Shown in pieces: positions 1 to 9,404 of a stretch of 64,000 bases of DNA. Made by a program: the position numbers and the translations under genes. The notes beneath the pieces were generated by a model. The model ran no database searches and was not told the DNA's origin. It saw only the letters and a list, made by a program, of their open reading frames with translations. Source of the stretch: Nymphaea colorata (lineage: Eukaryota > Streptophyta > Magnoliopsida > Nymphaeales > Nymphaeaceae); assembly GCF_008831285.2 (NCBI RefSeq), contig NC_045144.1, positions 5,666,575 to 5,730,574 of the forward strand. Reading direction: 5' to 3'. How positions within the stretch are numbered: the first letter of the stretch is position 1; every line of letters starts with the position of its first letter.

Positions 1-669
1 GATCTTCTGTCTGAAAACCAAAATATAGATCAATTCAAGTTTTTGCTGAAAATTTGCAGATTTGTGATTGGTGTGGTCAGTGGTGATGCTTTTTCTAAGT
101 GCTTTTTCGTGGGAAGAAGGGAAATGACAACTGCGACTGGTGTCGTTATCTGAGCTCCATTCCAACATCAAGTTGGGACTTGGGATTGTGGAAGTTGAGA
201 ACATTTGAAGATGTATTACGTTTGGGGAAATGTTCAGTTATGCGGTTTGTTCCTTCCCAGAAACTCTCTGTCGTGATGAAACCGTGGGGATTCCATATGG
301 ACTGTTGTGATCGGCTTGGTTTGCCTTGTATAGAAACATCATGTTTTCTTCCACCATAGGTTGTAATAGAGTTCTCCTATGTGTAAGATGCTTTTCTATT
401 CTCCTGTTAATATGTGCTAGAAAGACAATCTTGTAAAGACTTTAATAAAAAATTTTGCCTTGATTCTTTTATGTTGAATGCTTGCTTAGCTGCATCTTTT
501 TTTATAAGTTTGCATCACATGCTTATAGCTGAAGTAACTCTTCCAGAGAATGACTTAGATAATTGCATTCCTTTGGTCTTTGATTACTGGATCATGATTT
601 TTTCTGTGATGTCCACAGCTGCATTTTTGTGCTAATTTAAAGATTGCTTTTATCTTTTTTTTTTTGGGA

Positions 670-1675
670 ATTTAAGCAATATTTCAGGACAAAACCTTAT
701 GCATGTGACCCATCCAGCTTGCCTTTGTACCCACCAAATAAAGAGATTGATGATAAAGTTTGGGAACATGATGCACGGAGGTGAAAACCATTTACACATT
801 TTATCTTTTTCATGTACATTTTTGGGGTTGTGATTAGTAACTTTTAACCTTATTAGACATATTCTCAAGTGACAATTTTGTTGAACAGTTCCTTTTCTTT
901 CAAAGAATTTCTACTGAAAAATAGCAGAAAGGTCAATATTGATAAGGGAAATGTCTATTCTAGCATCAATCTGTTAAAGTCAATAATTGATCTCCCTGAA
1001 GAGGTTTGTCACGGGAAGAATGATTCCCAAGAAGATACTCTCTTTTCAAGCCCTTTCCCTGTTTCTGGATCTACTGGATTTGCATGGGCAAAGAGAAGAA
1101 AAGAAGACACTGCTGCTCCACTGAAATCACATAAGAGATCAAAATCTAGGGCACTCACATCTCTTTCTTCATATTCATCCCCTGCCCTGAAACGCATAGA
1201 CTCCTTGGGACTGAAAGTCCAAGGTAATGGAAATACAAAGGAACATAGTGTAGCTAAGTAGGGAATCATGCAACGAAGAGGGAACTTTGGTCTTATTGAT
1301 TCATTTGATGCTTCTGAAGCATACCACTCTCAGAATTTTTCTTCTACTCTTAGCCAAAAAGAACAAATGGCATGTAAGCCGCATATCTTGGAAAGGATCT
1401 CCATCTTATCTATTTAACAATCACAGTCAACTTTTAGTTTTCATTTCTAATTTTACTTGTTTATGGTTGCTAAACAGAATTATCATGGTTTCCAAGATGA
1501 AGACAACAAAGTTGATTTCTCATGGCCTATACTTTCTCATTCCTCTAAGTTGATGAATTCCTTGAAAAACATGTGTGCCATATTCGTCAAGCGGTCAAAC
1601 GGTCATGGTTCCAAAGAGGTAAATGGAAATGATTATCCTTTTATCTTCCCCTCTGAATTAAGACTTGAATTGTGA
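670..1675 (+). pseudogene. CDK-like (CRK, IBS1/At1g54610-type) kinase C-terminal fragment, decayed
   Basis: Three exon remnants of the C-terminal tail of a plant CDK-like kinase can be read. The first (about 670-780) gives YFRTKPYACDPSSLP and ends at AG|GT. The second (about 930-1375) gives GSTGFAWAKRRK and later DSFDASEAYHSQ. The third (about 1477-1675) gives the NYHGFQDEDNKVDFS stretch. These match the conserved tail that follows the kinase domain in the At1g54610/IBS1 family. The kinase domain itself is absent. The second exon is broken by an in-frame TAG at 1259-1261. Its donor reads GAAAGG where the inverted copy has GTAAGG. The last exon has lost one base before the VDEFLEKH segment. 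Relative to the copy at 45950-47568 about 630 bases with one exon are missing. It cannot encode a working kinase. Confidence 0.75.
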
Positions 1676-1902
1676 CAAATACAACTGTTGTGGCAATTAG
1701 GAAAAAGAAATTATATATGGTAGCACTGACAAAGCCAGAAGTGTCATTCAAAGGGGCAGAAACCTGCAATCAAATTGCAAGGCATTCAATTCTAAACTAG
1801 CAGAAGAATATAAGTTTGTATTCTATCAACTGATAAATTAAAAAGTTCTAATACTTTATCACAACATACACACACAAAAGATTGCTACATATTCACTAAG
1901 GG

Positions 1903-3074
1903 TGTGTTTGGTAACCTTGGATCTAAGGTCTGGGGTTTTCAGATCTGTGGGTCAAATTTTGACCATGTTTGTTAACATTTAAATCTACCCTCGGATCTCT
2001 CTCTCTTTCATTCTTAGTGGAGTCCTCGACTGCCATGTTCCAGGTTTATTCTGTCTCACTGTCTTCGACTGATATGGTCAAGGGTATTACCGGGCTTTCT
2101 TACTAGAGAAGAAGCAACCATGCCTTTCTTTCTCTCTCAACCTACGGCCAGATACGAGGGCTTCAAAGCCCTCTATTAAGGCTGGAGAGGTCTTAAGCCC
2201 TCTTCTTTCTAGCAGGAAAGAGTATGGGTGTCCCAAGGAGAGAGAGAGAGAAAGCATGTCAATTCGAAAATGCATATATGGCGCAGAAAGACCGAGGAAG
2301 AAATCAAATGACTCAGGAGCTGAGATCTCCGCAATTAGTTAAGAACAAGTTATATTCTGGTTTTCGATTTTTATTTGGTCATCTTAACTTGCTGACATAT
2401 GCTTAACGACAACTATTGCTAGACATTAGGCGGTCGAAAGTAAGTATTCAATGCGCATTTGGATCATGATGAAAAGTAGAAATTTTTTTTTTAGATTTTC
2501 TGAAAGCATTAATCTAGATTAGGAGAGAGAAAGAGAAAAAAAATTCAGACAGCATTTGATAAACTCCACCAGTGGGGAGAGGAAGAGAGAGATAATTATG
2601 ACGACATTTGATAAATTCCACAGGTATCAATAGAGCATGAGATATACATGACAGTTGGGTATATGCCATCACCCGCATTTCAGATCGAATTAGTTATGCG
2701 ATTTCGTATGAAAACATGACTTGGGTGTAAGTTCTGATTCTTGGATTTGGACATTGAGATCTAGAAAAGAAAAACTATTTTTCTAATTTGAAAAAATTAA
2801 ATGAAATAACAAACGATAAGCATTGCTCTGTCCGAATACCGACCGTTATTGCGCCGTACTCAAGTGTCCATATTTGTTCCTAATTTGTTTCAAGTTCCCT
2901 ACGAGATCATCATTTGTTCATTTATCTCCTGCCTTTTTCCATTTTCCAAATGAACCAGTTCATTGTCGTTTTTAGAAAGTGCTTGCCCATAAATTAATAC
3001 GATTGCCTTTACCTGAACACACCCGTCTCCACTTGTGTTTACTGTTTCTAATTTCAAGTGGTTTTCATAATTCT
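1903..3074. other. Intergenic stretch with possible MITE-like edge
   Basis: No gene is recognised here. At 1903 the sequence gggtgtgtttggtaacc resembles the ends of plant hAT-type MITEs. The inverted kinase copy at 45.7 kb ends inside this same sequence, so it may mark a mobile edge. A purine-rich run lies at 2245-2265. The motif catttgataaa(c/t)tccac occurs twice, at about 2555 and 2606. I found no clear matching terminal inverted repeat or target duplication. Confidence 0.3.
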
Positions 3075-3106
3075 CCACAAGCTTCGCGCAGAAGCCATTA
3101 ACGTTC

Positions 3107-3976
3107 ATGGCACAGATGGCCATCCTACCTCCTTTTCCATCTGGGCTTCAAAACCTCTACGTCCTTGCTGACGCTGCTGTCACCTTGCTCAACCAACGGC
3201 AGCAGATGAGCGCGAAGCAGCAGCAGCAGCAGAAGAACGTGAAGCAGGGCCAGGAGAAGAAGAAGGTGAAGAAGACTTGCAAGAAGAAGCAGAAACGGCC
3301 ATCTCCACTTGCACCTTGTAGGGTGCAGCTGCAGCAAAGGGCTCCTGAAGGATGGCTGCTAGAGCTGGTGGGTGAGCATGGAGGCATGGGGCCACCGGCG
3401 TTCCTGTGTGCGAAGAAGTTGACGACAAGTGACACCAACCGGAATCTCAACCGGTTCGCCATTCCAAGGAACATCGCCTACGACGTCTTGCGCCCTCTTA
3501 TGCACGATGAAGAATGGAAATCGGTCTGCAATACAGGTGGAAGGATTGGAGGAGCAGGGCTGCGGGTGCAAAGTCATGATGGCGTTGGGTCAGTAACGCT
3601 CTGTTTCAAGTTGTGGCAGAGCAACTTGATGTTTCTTTTCAATGAAGGCTGGAAGCTCGTCGTCGAGCGCAACGTTCTTCGACCTGACAAAGACGTGGTT
3701 GAGGTGTGGTGCTTCAGAGATTCTGCCATGGCTCTGCACTTCGCCTTTTGTGTCGTCAGAGGAGAAGAAGAAGGAGGTGTCATCGGAGGAGGAGGAGGAC
3801 AAGAAGGCAGAAGAAATGAAAAGGAGTATGGACTGGTTGAAGACGGCTTAGTACTACTTGAGGAGGAGGCAACGGTTGCTATGAACCATGACAATATAGT
3901 CTCTGTCATACAAGAAGAAGAAAATGATCGCTGCTGCCATTGGGTCCACAAGAAGCGCAGGACAATCTACGCATGA
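3107..3976 (+). CDS. B3-domain transcription factor-like protein, copy 1
   Basis: This 289-residue single-exon frame encodes a probable nuclear DNA-binding protein. Residues about 98-205 look like a plant B3 domain of the divergent At1g05920/DUF313-like group: FLCAKKLTTSDTNRNLNR, then LCFKLW, LFNEGWKLVVERNVL and VVEVWCFRD. That is the order of conserved strands in this group. Before it come a short glutamine run (38-42) and a basic stretch (KKKVKK...KKKQKR, 51-64) that could be a nuclear import signal. The tail has a glycine/glutamate-rich stretch (219-254) and ends in a basic HKKRRTIYA. Two in-frame ATGs four codons apart could start it; I chose the first. A polyadenylation signal lies at 4182. 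Copy 2 (33846-34724) is almost identical. The family is clear, the target genes are not. Confidence 0.8.
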   Translation: MAQMAILPPFPSGLQNLYVLADAAVTLLNQRQQMSAKQQQQQKNVKQGQEKKKVKKTCKKKQKRPSPLAPCRVQLQQRAPEGWLLELVGEHGGMGPPAFLCAKKLTTSDTNRNLNRFAIPRNIAYDVLRPLMHDEEWKSVCNTGGRIGGAGLRVQSHDGVGSVTLCFKLWQSNLMFLFNEGWKLVVERNVLRPDKDVVEVWCFRDSAMALHFAFCVVRGEEEGGVIGGGGGQEGRRNEKEYGLVEDGLVLLEEEATVAMNHDNIVSVIQEEENDRCCHWVHKKRRTIYA

Positions 3977-4181
3977 ACTTTGCTGTGCAAGATGAAGAGG
4001 GCATTAAGGGAGCTAGGGGTAGCCAGGGGGTTGCTTAATTGCTTTATTTCTGCACGTTGGCGGGTTGGGGATTTGAAGGCAGCAAGCTAGATTATAAACT
4101 CATTTTTTGAAGTTCCCATTCTTTTCTATACATTTTCTGTAAATCCATCTTCATTCTTTGAATTCTTTGTAATGATCATTC

Positions 4182-4187
4182 AATAAA
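4182..4187 (+). terminator. Polyadenylation signal of B3 gene copy 1
   Basis: AATAAA lies 206 bases after the stop codon, in an AT-rich region with TTTTCTGTAAAT and TTTGTAATG elements upstream, as plant 3' ends often have. The same signal is kept at 34930-34935 in copy 2. Confidence 0.5.
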
Positions 4188-4785
4188 GGTTCACAATTGT
4201 AGTAATAACCACTCATACCAACATCCCTTTCGCTACTGTTTCTGCATGATCTGCAATTCTTCTACTCCAACACTTGCAACAGATGTTAACGATTTACTGT
4301 CATTTGAAAGATTGCTTTCTCCCTAAGGTAGGCTCTAATACGACATTAAATAAGCCAAAAGCCTGAAAGTAACAATATGGTAAACTACATCAGTGGAGAT
4401 CGCAGATACTTTCCCTATTCAAATTATCTCCAGAAAATTTTCTGACTGCAACCGGATTTTAATCGCAGCTCTGCCCAGTCGCAGCAATCATCTTTGACAA
4501 AAGATCTTCTCTGTGTCACCAACAACAATCTTCCATTCAGCTCAACCTTAACGGTTCCATGGTACGTGTTGTAGATACGATCATCTTAATGGAATATTTT
4601 ATCAGACTGTGGTTATTTATACCCCTTAACTGGTTGCTTTTAAAGTATGCTTACAGTATTGACAATATTTCAACCATTTAGACCCTGAAGCTACTTCACA
4701 AGGGTAAGTCGGAGGGTGAATGAGTTGATCATATGAAAAATGTACTTTGTTCTGGAAATTGTTTTGTTACAAGAAAAATTCGGTG

Positions 4786-5891
4786 TAGTTAAGTTGACAA
4801 AGTCTTGGTCTAAGGTGCAATATACATGGATCTGACTCGGTTAGCTTGGTCCTTTTAAAAGGTGGGTACTATCTCTGATAAGATTCACAGCTGCTTGAAA
4901 ATGGCAGTTTCAAATCTTTACCACAGTATATAGCTTGAGGGCACAGGCAGGTCACTGCTCATTACTTGCTATTTATCTTGCTTTTTCCAATTTTTATCAG
5001 TCCAAGCTTCACATTTTCTATTTGTTGTCATCTTTTGGCTTGCTTAAAAAACTAGGCTGCCGTGTTTCAATGAGGAGGTGACTTGTGGACGCTGCTGTCA
5101 GTTGCTTTTTATGCCAATGGAATTTGCTTATTATGGCTGTGGATGGTATAAAGGCAGCCCCACAACAACATCCCAAAAAGGAGGGGAAGAGGGAAAATTT
5201 TGTATCTTTTATGGAAATTCAATCAGATCAGCCAGATTCTTGATTAGTGGATTCACTAAAGTCAGTTATACATGAACTGGTAATTTTTTTATAAGAAAAC
5301 AAGGAAGAATAATATATGAAACATGCATGATACCTTTGAAATCTAACAGTAATAACTAATATATTCAAAAAATGACACTCTAGATATTGCCACTCAGATA
5401 TAAAAATATGAATCTAGTTCAAAAATTGATACACTGTGAAGTGTGAACTATTGACTCTCCCCAAAGAATTGTTTTAATTTCTTTGAAAATTTTCAACTCA
5501 TCATAGGAGAAAAAAATTTTCAGCGTAAATTTTAGTCAGTTCATATAAGCTTATAGAACAATCAGCGTTAGGATTAATTTATAATTATGCACTTTGCTTT
5601 CGTTAAATAGAACTTGTAAGATGAAGCTTAGGCTTGATAGTTGTTTATACTCACACTATCTTTGTGGTGCTTCGTCTCTCTCAGTGTGAATGTGGGGAGG
5701 AGGAAACAGATGAATTTGCTGCAAGTAATAACCTCCAACAACAGTACTGCTACTAATGAGTCGTGAGCGCCCACAAGAGAGAGAGCAGAGCAGAGACAAG
5801 GGCGCAAGCCCCTGTCTGGCTCCTACCCTTGCACTTGCTTCATATGCTGATAATATAGACCTAGAGGAGCATAATGTTGATGAAACATATA
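4786..5891. other. Intergenic, no gene recognised
   Basis: This is single-copy DNA between blocks A and D. A 65-codon frame at 5078-5275 and others are short and match nothing I know. A short (AG)n run sits at about 5776. I see no support for a gene. Confidence 0.5.
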
Positions 5892-6732
5892 TGGTACATG
5901 GAAAAGCTGATTACTAGAGCTGAGGACGCTCATAGATTCAAGAATTATCATTGTTCATGCTTCAGTTGGTGATGAGTACCTGAATTTTGGACCTCATTAG
6001 ATAGTTTGGATGAAACTCGTCTTTTGAAGGTTCAGCTAAAAGAACTTCCATCACTTTTCTCAAGCAGTTTGTCTACAGAGGAATGAGGACCGTATCCATG
6101 GGTCTCATCAGGAAAAGATTTCAATGAAGAAACTGCCATTGACCTTTTTAAGATAAGCACGTAACTAATTTCATGTCTACATTATTGATATCATTAGCCT
6201 CTATTTATTTGTTCCCCTGTCGCAGCAACCCTGTCTCTGCACATGTTCTTGGGTAGCTGTAAACTTTCAGACACTCGAAATAAATGACGTTATTAGGATA
6301 TTAAAAATCTGGTTACATAATCATATCTGATAATTTGATCAGACTGGTTTTCTCAATACAAATGCTCTTTCTTTCCTTCCTGCCTTACTCGCAAAAACTG
6401 CTTAACTTTCTTCTTTTTTTTGCCATGGTTCTAAACAGGAGAATATTTTAGCACATAAAAAGTGTTTCAAATTTTTAGGCTTTCCAAATGCAAAAAAGCT
6501 TGTCTTTTCACTTTAAATTTTCTCATGCACATAAAGAAAAAAATATATGAATTTCAAAGAACATGAAAAATTTATGACAAATTGACGTTTTGTTCTCAAG
6601 CGTGCTCCAGTTATTACTTTTCTGTTATTTCTTTGAGACATCTATTTCATTAGGTCCTTGCTAGTTGGCAGCTTGATTGGAGCTAATTAAATGCTAGAAA
6701 GAATTTTGTTCTGTAGAAAAAGTTGAGATCCC
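5892..6732 (+). repeat. Block D, copy 1 (exon-like, unrecognised)
   Basis: It matches 41227-42068 in the same orientation with scattered substitutions. It holds an exon-like stretch near 6007-6155 that reads LLKVQLKELPSLFSSSLS, then a stop codon (GAGGAATGA), then GPYPWVSSGKDFNEETAIDL in the same frame. Both copies share that stop. I do not recognise the parent gene. The rest looks like intron or flank: AT-rich with long T runs. Confidence 0.6.
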
Positions 6733-8289
6733 TCAGATGCACAAATTCTCTCGTCTATTTCAAACTGTTATCCTAAGAGGTTGTTTAGCCCCTTGTCACA
6801 TCAATAACTAGCCATGAGATCCTTTTAATCTGACCATGTATCTCAGTTACCACCACAACCATAGAACGATGAGTGCAACTGACTGTAAGCATGAGAGTAA
6901 GTAATGTCCTTGCGCCATAACCTACCAATCGCAATGCATGAAGCTCCATCGAGTGGTACAACTCCCATGTACCTAATTTCATTTATTTGAGTCTTTCATC
7001 CCCTACTTTCTAGACAATAGGTATGTTGGTCTTTCTAGACAATAGGCATACCCGCCATAAAATATTCTTGGAACACTATGGGTAGTACTTTTTAATCTTT
7101 GTGGGTTAGAAACCTTTAAGAAATTTCATTGTTTTAGTTGGTTTTGCTTTGACATGTTTATATTTCATGTAGGGTTTTGGATTCTACTTTATCGTATTTA
7201 TGACATATAAACAAAAAGGTACAAGTGAATGAAACAAAATCAAAATCCATTTTGGAGAATAGTTCACAAGTGCAAAATGACTTGCCTCGAGGGGCATTGC
7301 TCAAACAGGCAGGCTTGGAGCATGTTATGTGGTGCGTCTTCAATTTGATTAGTGAGATGATATGTTCTTGTATCATAAGGGGGATGGGTCCTACATGCAA
7401 GTTGAAGCACGTGACAATCTTGCCACTCTGCATCAATATAGTTCTAGGCATTGGGGCCAAGGGGAAGGAGGTAGGCTTTGGTTGTCGCCCGGATAGTAAG
7501 ATTAATTCTTCCGTTCACCAAGAGTGGAGAATGACCTTACGAACTCACAAATACTCTTCCATCGTTTTGTGATGAATTAAATTATGAAAATTAGCTCGTG
7601 CATCATTGCATAAGACATGTTGCGTGACATTTGCAGATGTAGTAGTTTTATCTTCATTTTGCCTACATTATTTTGTTTATTGTTTATTCAAGTAACATGG
7701 GTAGCCCTTCACCATAATAAAGAGGAAATGTCATTAAACCTTGGATTCAAGTACCCTTGGTAAGTGTGCTCGAAAAACCATCATTAAACTATGGTTTAGT
7801 GAAATCAAGGTGCTACACCCTTTTCCAAGCACCCCCAAGCGAAATGACTCATGAAATTTTGTCCAAGGAAAACTTTAGTTTCTTAATGTCTCTTTTGCTT
7901 AAGTGAGCATAGAAAAACTTGTAGTTTCTCAATGTCTCTTTTTCTTGGATAATCAAGAGTATTTCATCCTACTATTTTTCTCTATCTCTCATTTCCTTTG
8001 GTAAGCATGAGTATTTCATCTTACTACCCATGAAGAGAGCTGAATTCTTCACCTAACCTCTCATCCTCATAAGATATAGAGTCTGCTTTTAGTGTCTCAA
8101 AGTACCTCCCTGCCATGCTTTAACTTATGCATCAACAGACTCTTTTTTTAACATAAAGAGTGAGATATTCAAAATGGAGACTGGCTGCCTACCAGCCCTC
8201 GTTCCATCTATTGCCCCCATCGAGGACTCCATTTTTCCCTTTCAAACTTATTATAAAGTCATCCTTTTTTAACAACCTTTTTGTTTTTA

Positions 8290-8958
8290 ATTTGAAAACG
8301 GCTGGAAATCCATGCAAAAGCGTTGGTCTGGCATAAAGGATCAAGTGGAGTGGATCCCCTCTAATGGAAGGAAAATTATGTTTTGGACAGATCGATGGTC
8401 TCAATCTATAATACTTTGTCAGGTTCGCCCTTATCTCTTAGGACAGATTTATCCTTATGTGAACATGAACCTTCGCCAAATGATCACAAGCTATAGATCA
8501 GTGGATTGAGATGATGCAATTATTAAATTGGTTGATGCCAAACTTCAACACTCATCTGGTGGATTCTTTGAGAGAGACCGTCACGCATGGCGTGGCAAGG
8601 AAGTGGGTGATACGAAAAGGAAGAATCATTAGGCGATGATGCGTCCTCCATCACAAGGCCAAAATTGGCGTGAATGGAAATGGAGCACCCCAGCTCCCTA
8701 CTCATGATCGACTAAGGAAAGTGGGTTTTCAACTTCCTAGTAGCTGTCCTCTTTGCTTTACTAAGAGTTTCACATCCTCGGTCTGGGCTGCTTGTACTGA
8801 AGGCTATTCTTTCCATTTTTTGGAAATCTCAAACCAAGGAAGTGGAGTTATGGATAAAGCATGGGATCATCACCTTCCCGTCTTTCCCAGCGTTCTCCTG
8901 AGGTCCCATCATTTATATGCTCAACGTTACCTTTGGGGAACGGGTGGTAGTTGGTGTC
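8290..8958 (+). mobile_element. LINE (L1-like) ORF2 C-terminal remnant
   Basis: The translation KRWSGIKDQVEWIPSNGRKI followed by MFWTDRWSQS is the segment found after the reverse transcriptase in plant LINEs (the GNGxKIxFWxDRW motif). About 300 bases on, LPTHDRLRKVGFQLPSSCPL plus C looks like the start of the zinc-binding domain (zf-RVT) of the same ORF. The frame is broken in several places. Compared with the copy at 28250-28900 about 230 bases of the zinc-binding region are deleted just after CPLC. This is an old, dead insertion copied along with the block, not an active element. Confidence 0.65.
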
Positions 8959-8963
8959 ATGCA
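8959..8963 (+). repeat. Target site duplication, left (ATGCA)
   Basis: ATGCA directly precedes the TG of the copia LTR and is repeated at 14397-14401 after its CA. The uninterrupted site, gtcatgcacaac, is present in the sister block at about 29027. Confidence 0.95.
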
Positions 8964-9013
8964 TGATAGAAATGTAGCACCAATATCTGTAACCCGAAAA
9001 CAGCACTCACGCA

Positions 9014-9051
<38 letters not shown>

Positions 9052-9404
9052 ACAAGAAGAAACTGAGGAGAAGAAGCCGTAGCCAAAATGGTTTGCACGG
9101 CCTCTATTTATAATCTCATTTTCAGAATTCTAAGAGTCTCCAATCGTAGAATCATAGGAGATTTCACAAGCTCCAAGGACATTAATTACATCATAGAAAC
9201 CTAAGAGACTTCACATATTACAAGGATATTAACTACAACATAGAATCCTAGGAGACTTCCCATATAGATATTAACTATAACATAGAATCCTAGGAGACTC
9301 TTCACATGTTACAAGGACATTAAATATTTTAACACATTCTACAAGGAGGTGGAATCCTAAGAGACTCCTCTTCAATGTGCTGGTGAAGGATTTATATTTT
9401 AACA
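8964..9404 (-). repeat. 3' LTR of the copia element
   Basis: This 441-base LTR runs from TGATAG to TTAACA on the plus strand and matches 13936-14396. Its (GA)n run near 9017-9045 is about 20 bases shorter than in the other LTR. Substitutions were seen at the aatc(a/c)taggag and ttcaa(t/c)gtgc positions. Confidence 0.95.

Larger units (their letters stand above)
1..4785 (+). repeat. Segmental duplication block A, copy 1
   Basis: This stretch matches 30839-35528 nearly base for base in the same orientation. Both copies carry the decayed CDK-like kinase tail and the B3 gene. Similarity stops where both read cggtg, at 4785 and 35528; beyond that the sequences differ. The left edge coincides with the window start, so this copy probably continues outside. 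Small differences include about 55 bases near 1855-1885 and a stretch near 1985-2035 that are missing or rearranged in copy 2. Positions 1-650 have no gene I recognise. An inverted relative of 410-830 lies at 16530-16995, so that part is old intron or flank of the kinase fragment. Confidence 0.9.
6745..8963 (+). repeat. Block C, copy 1 (left part, interrupted by copia)
   Basis: It matches 26722-29036 and about 62260-64000, and more distantly 54600-55560. The first 1.5 kb has no gene I recognise. A frame at 7225-7572 recurs in the other copies but with indels and shifted stops, so it is not under coding constraint. The LINE debris at 8290-8958 is part of this block. The match resumes at 14397 after the copia insertion. 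Confidence 0.85.

Noticed and set aside
3125-3951. Several open frames antisense to the B3 genes (both copies)
   Set aside because: They mirror poly-Q, lysine-rich and acidic codons as L-, F- and S-rich peptides; shadows of the true gene.
7225-7572. 115-codon frame recurring in block C copies
   Set aside because: Lengths and stops differ between copies through indels; similarity follows the DNA, not the reading frame.
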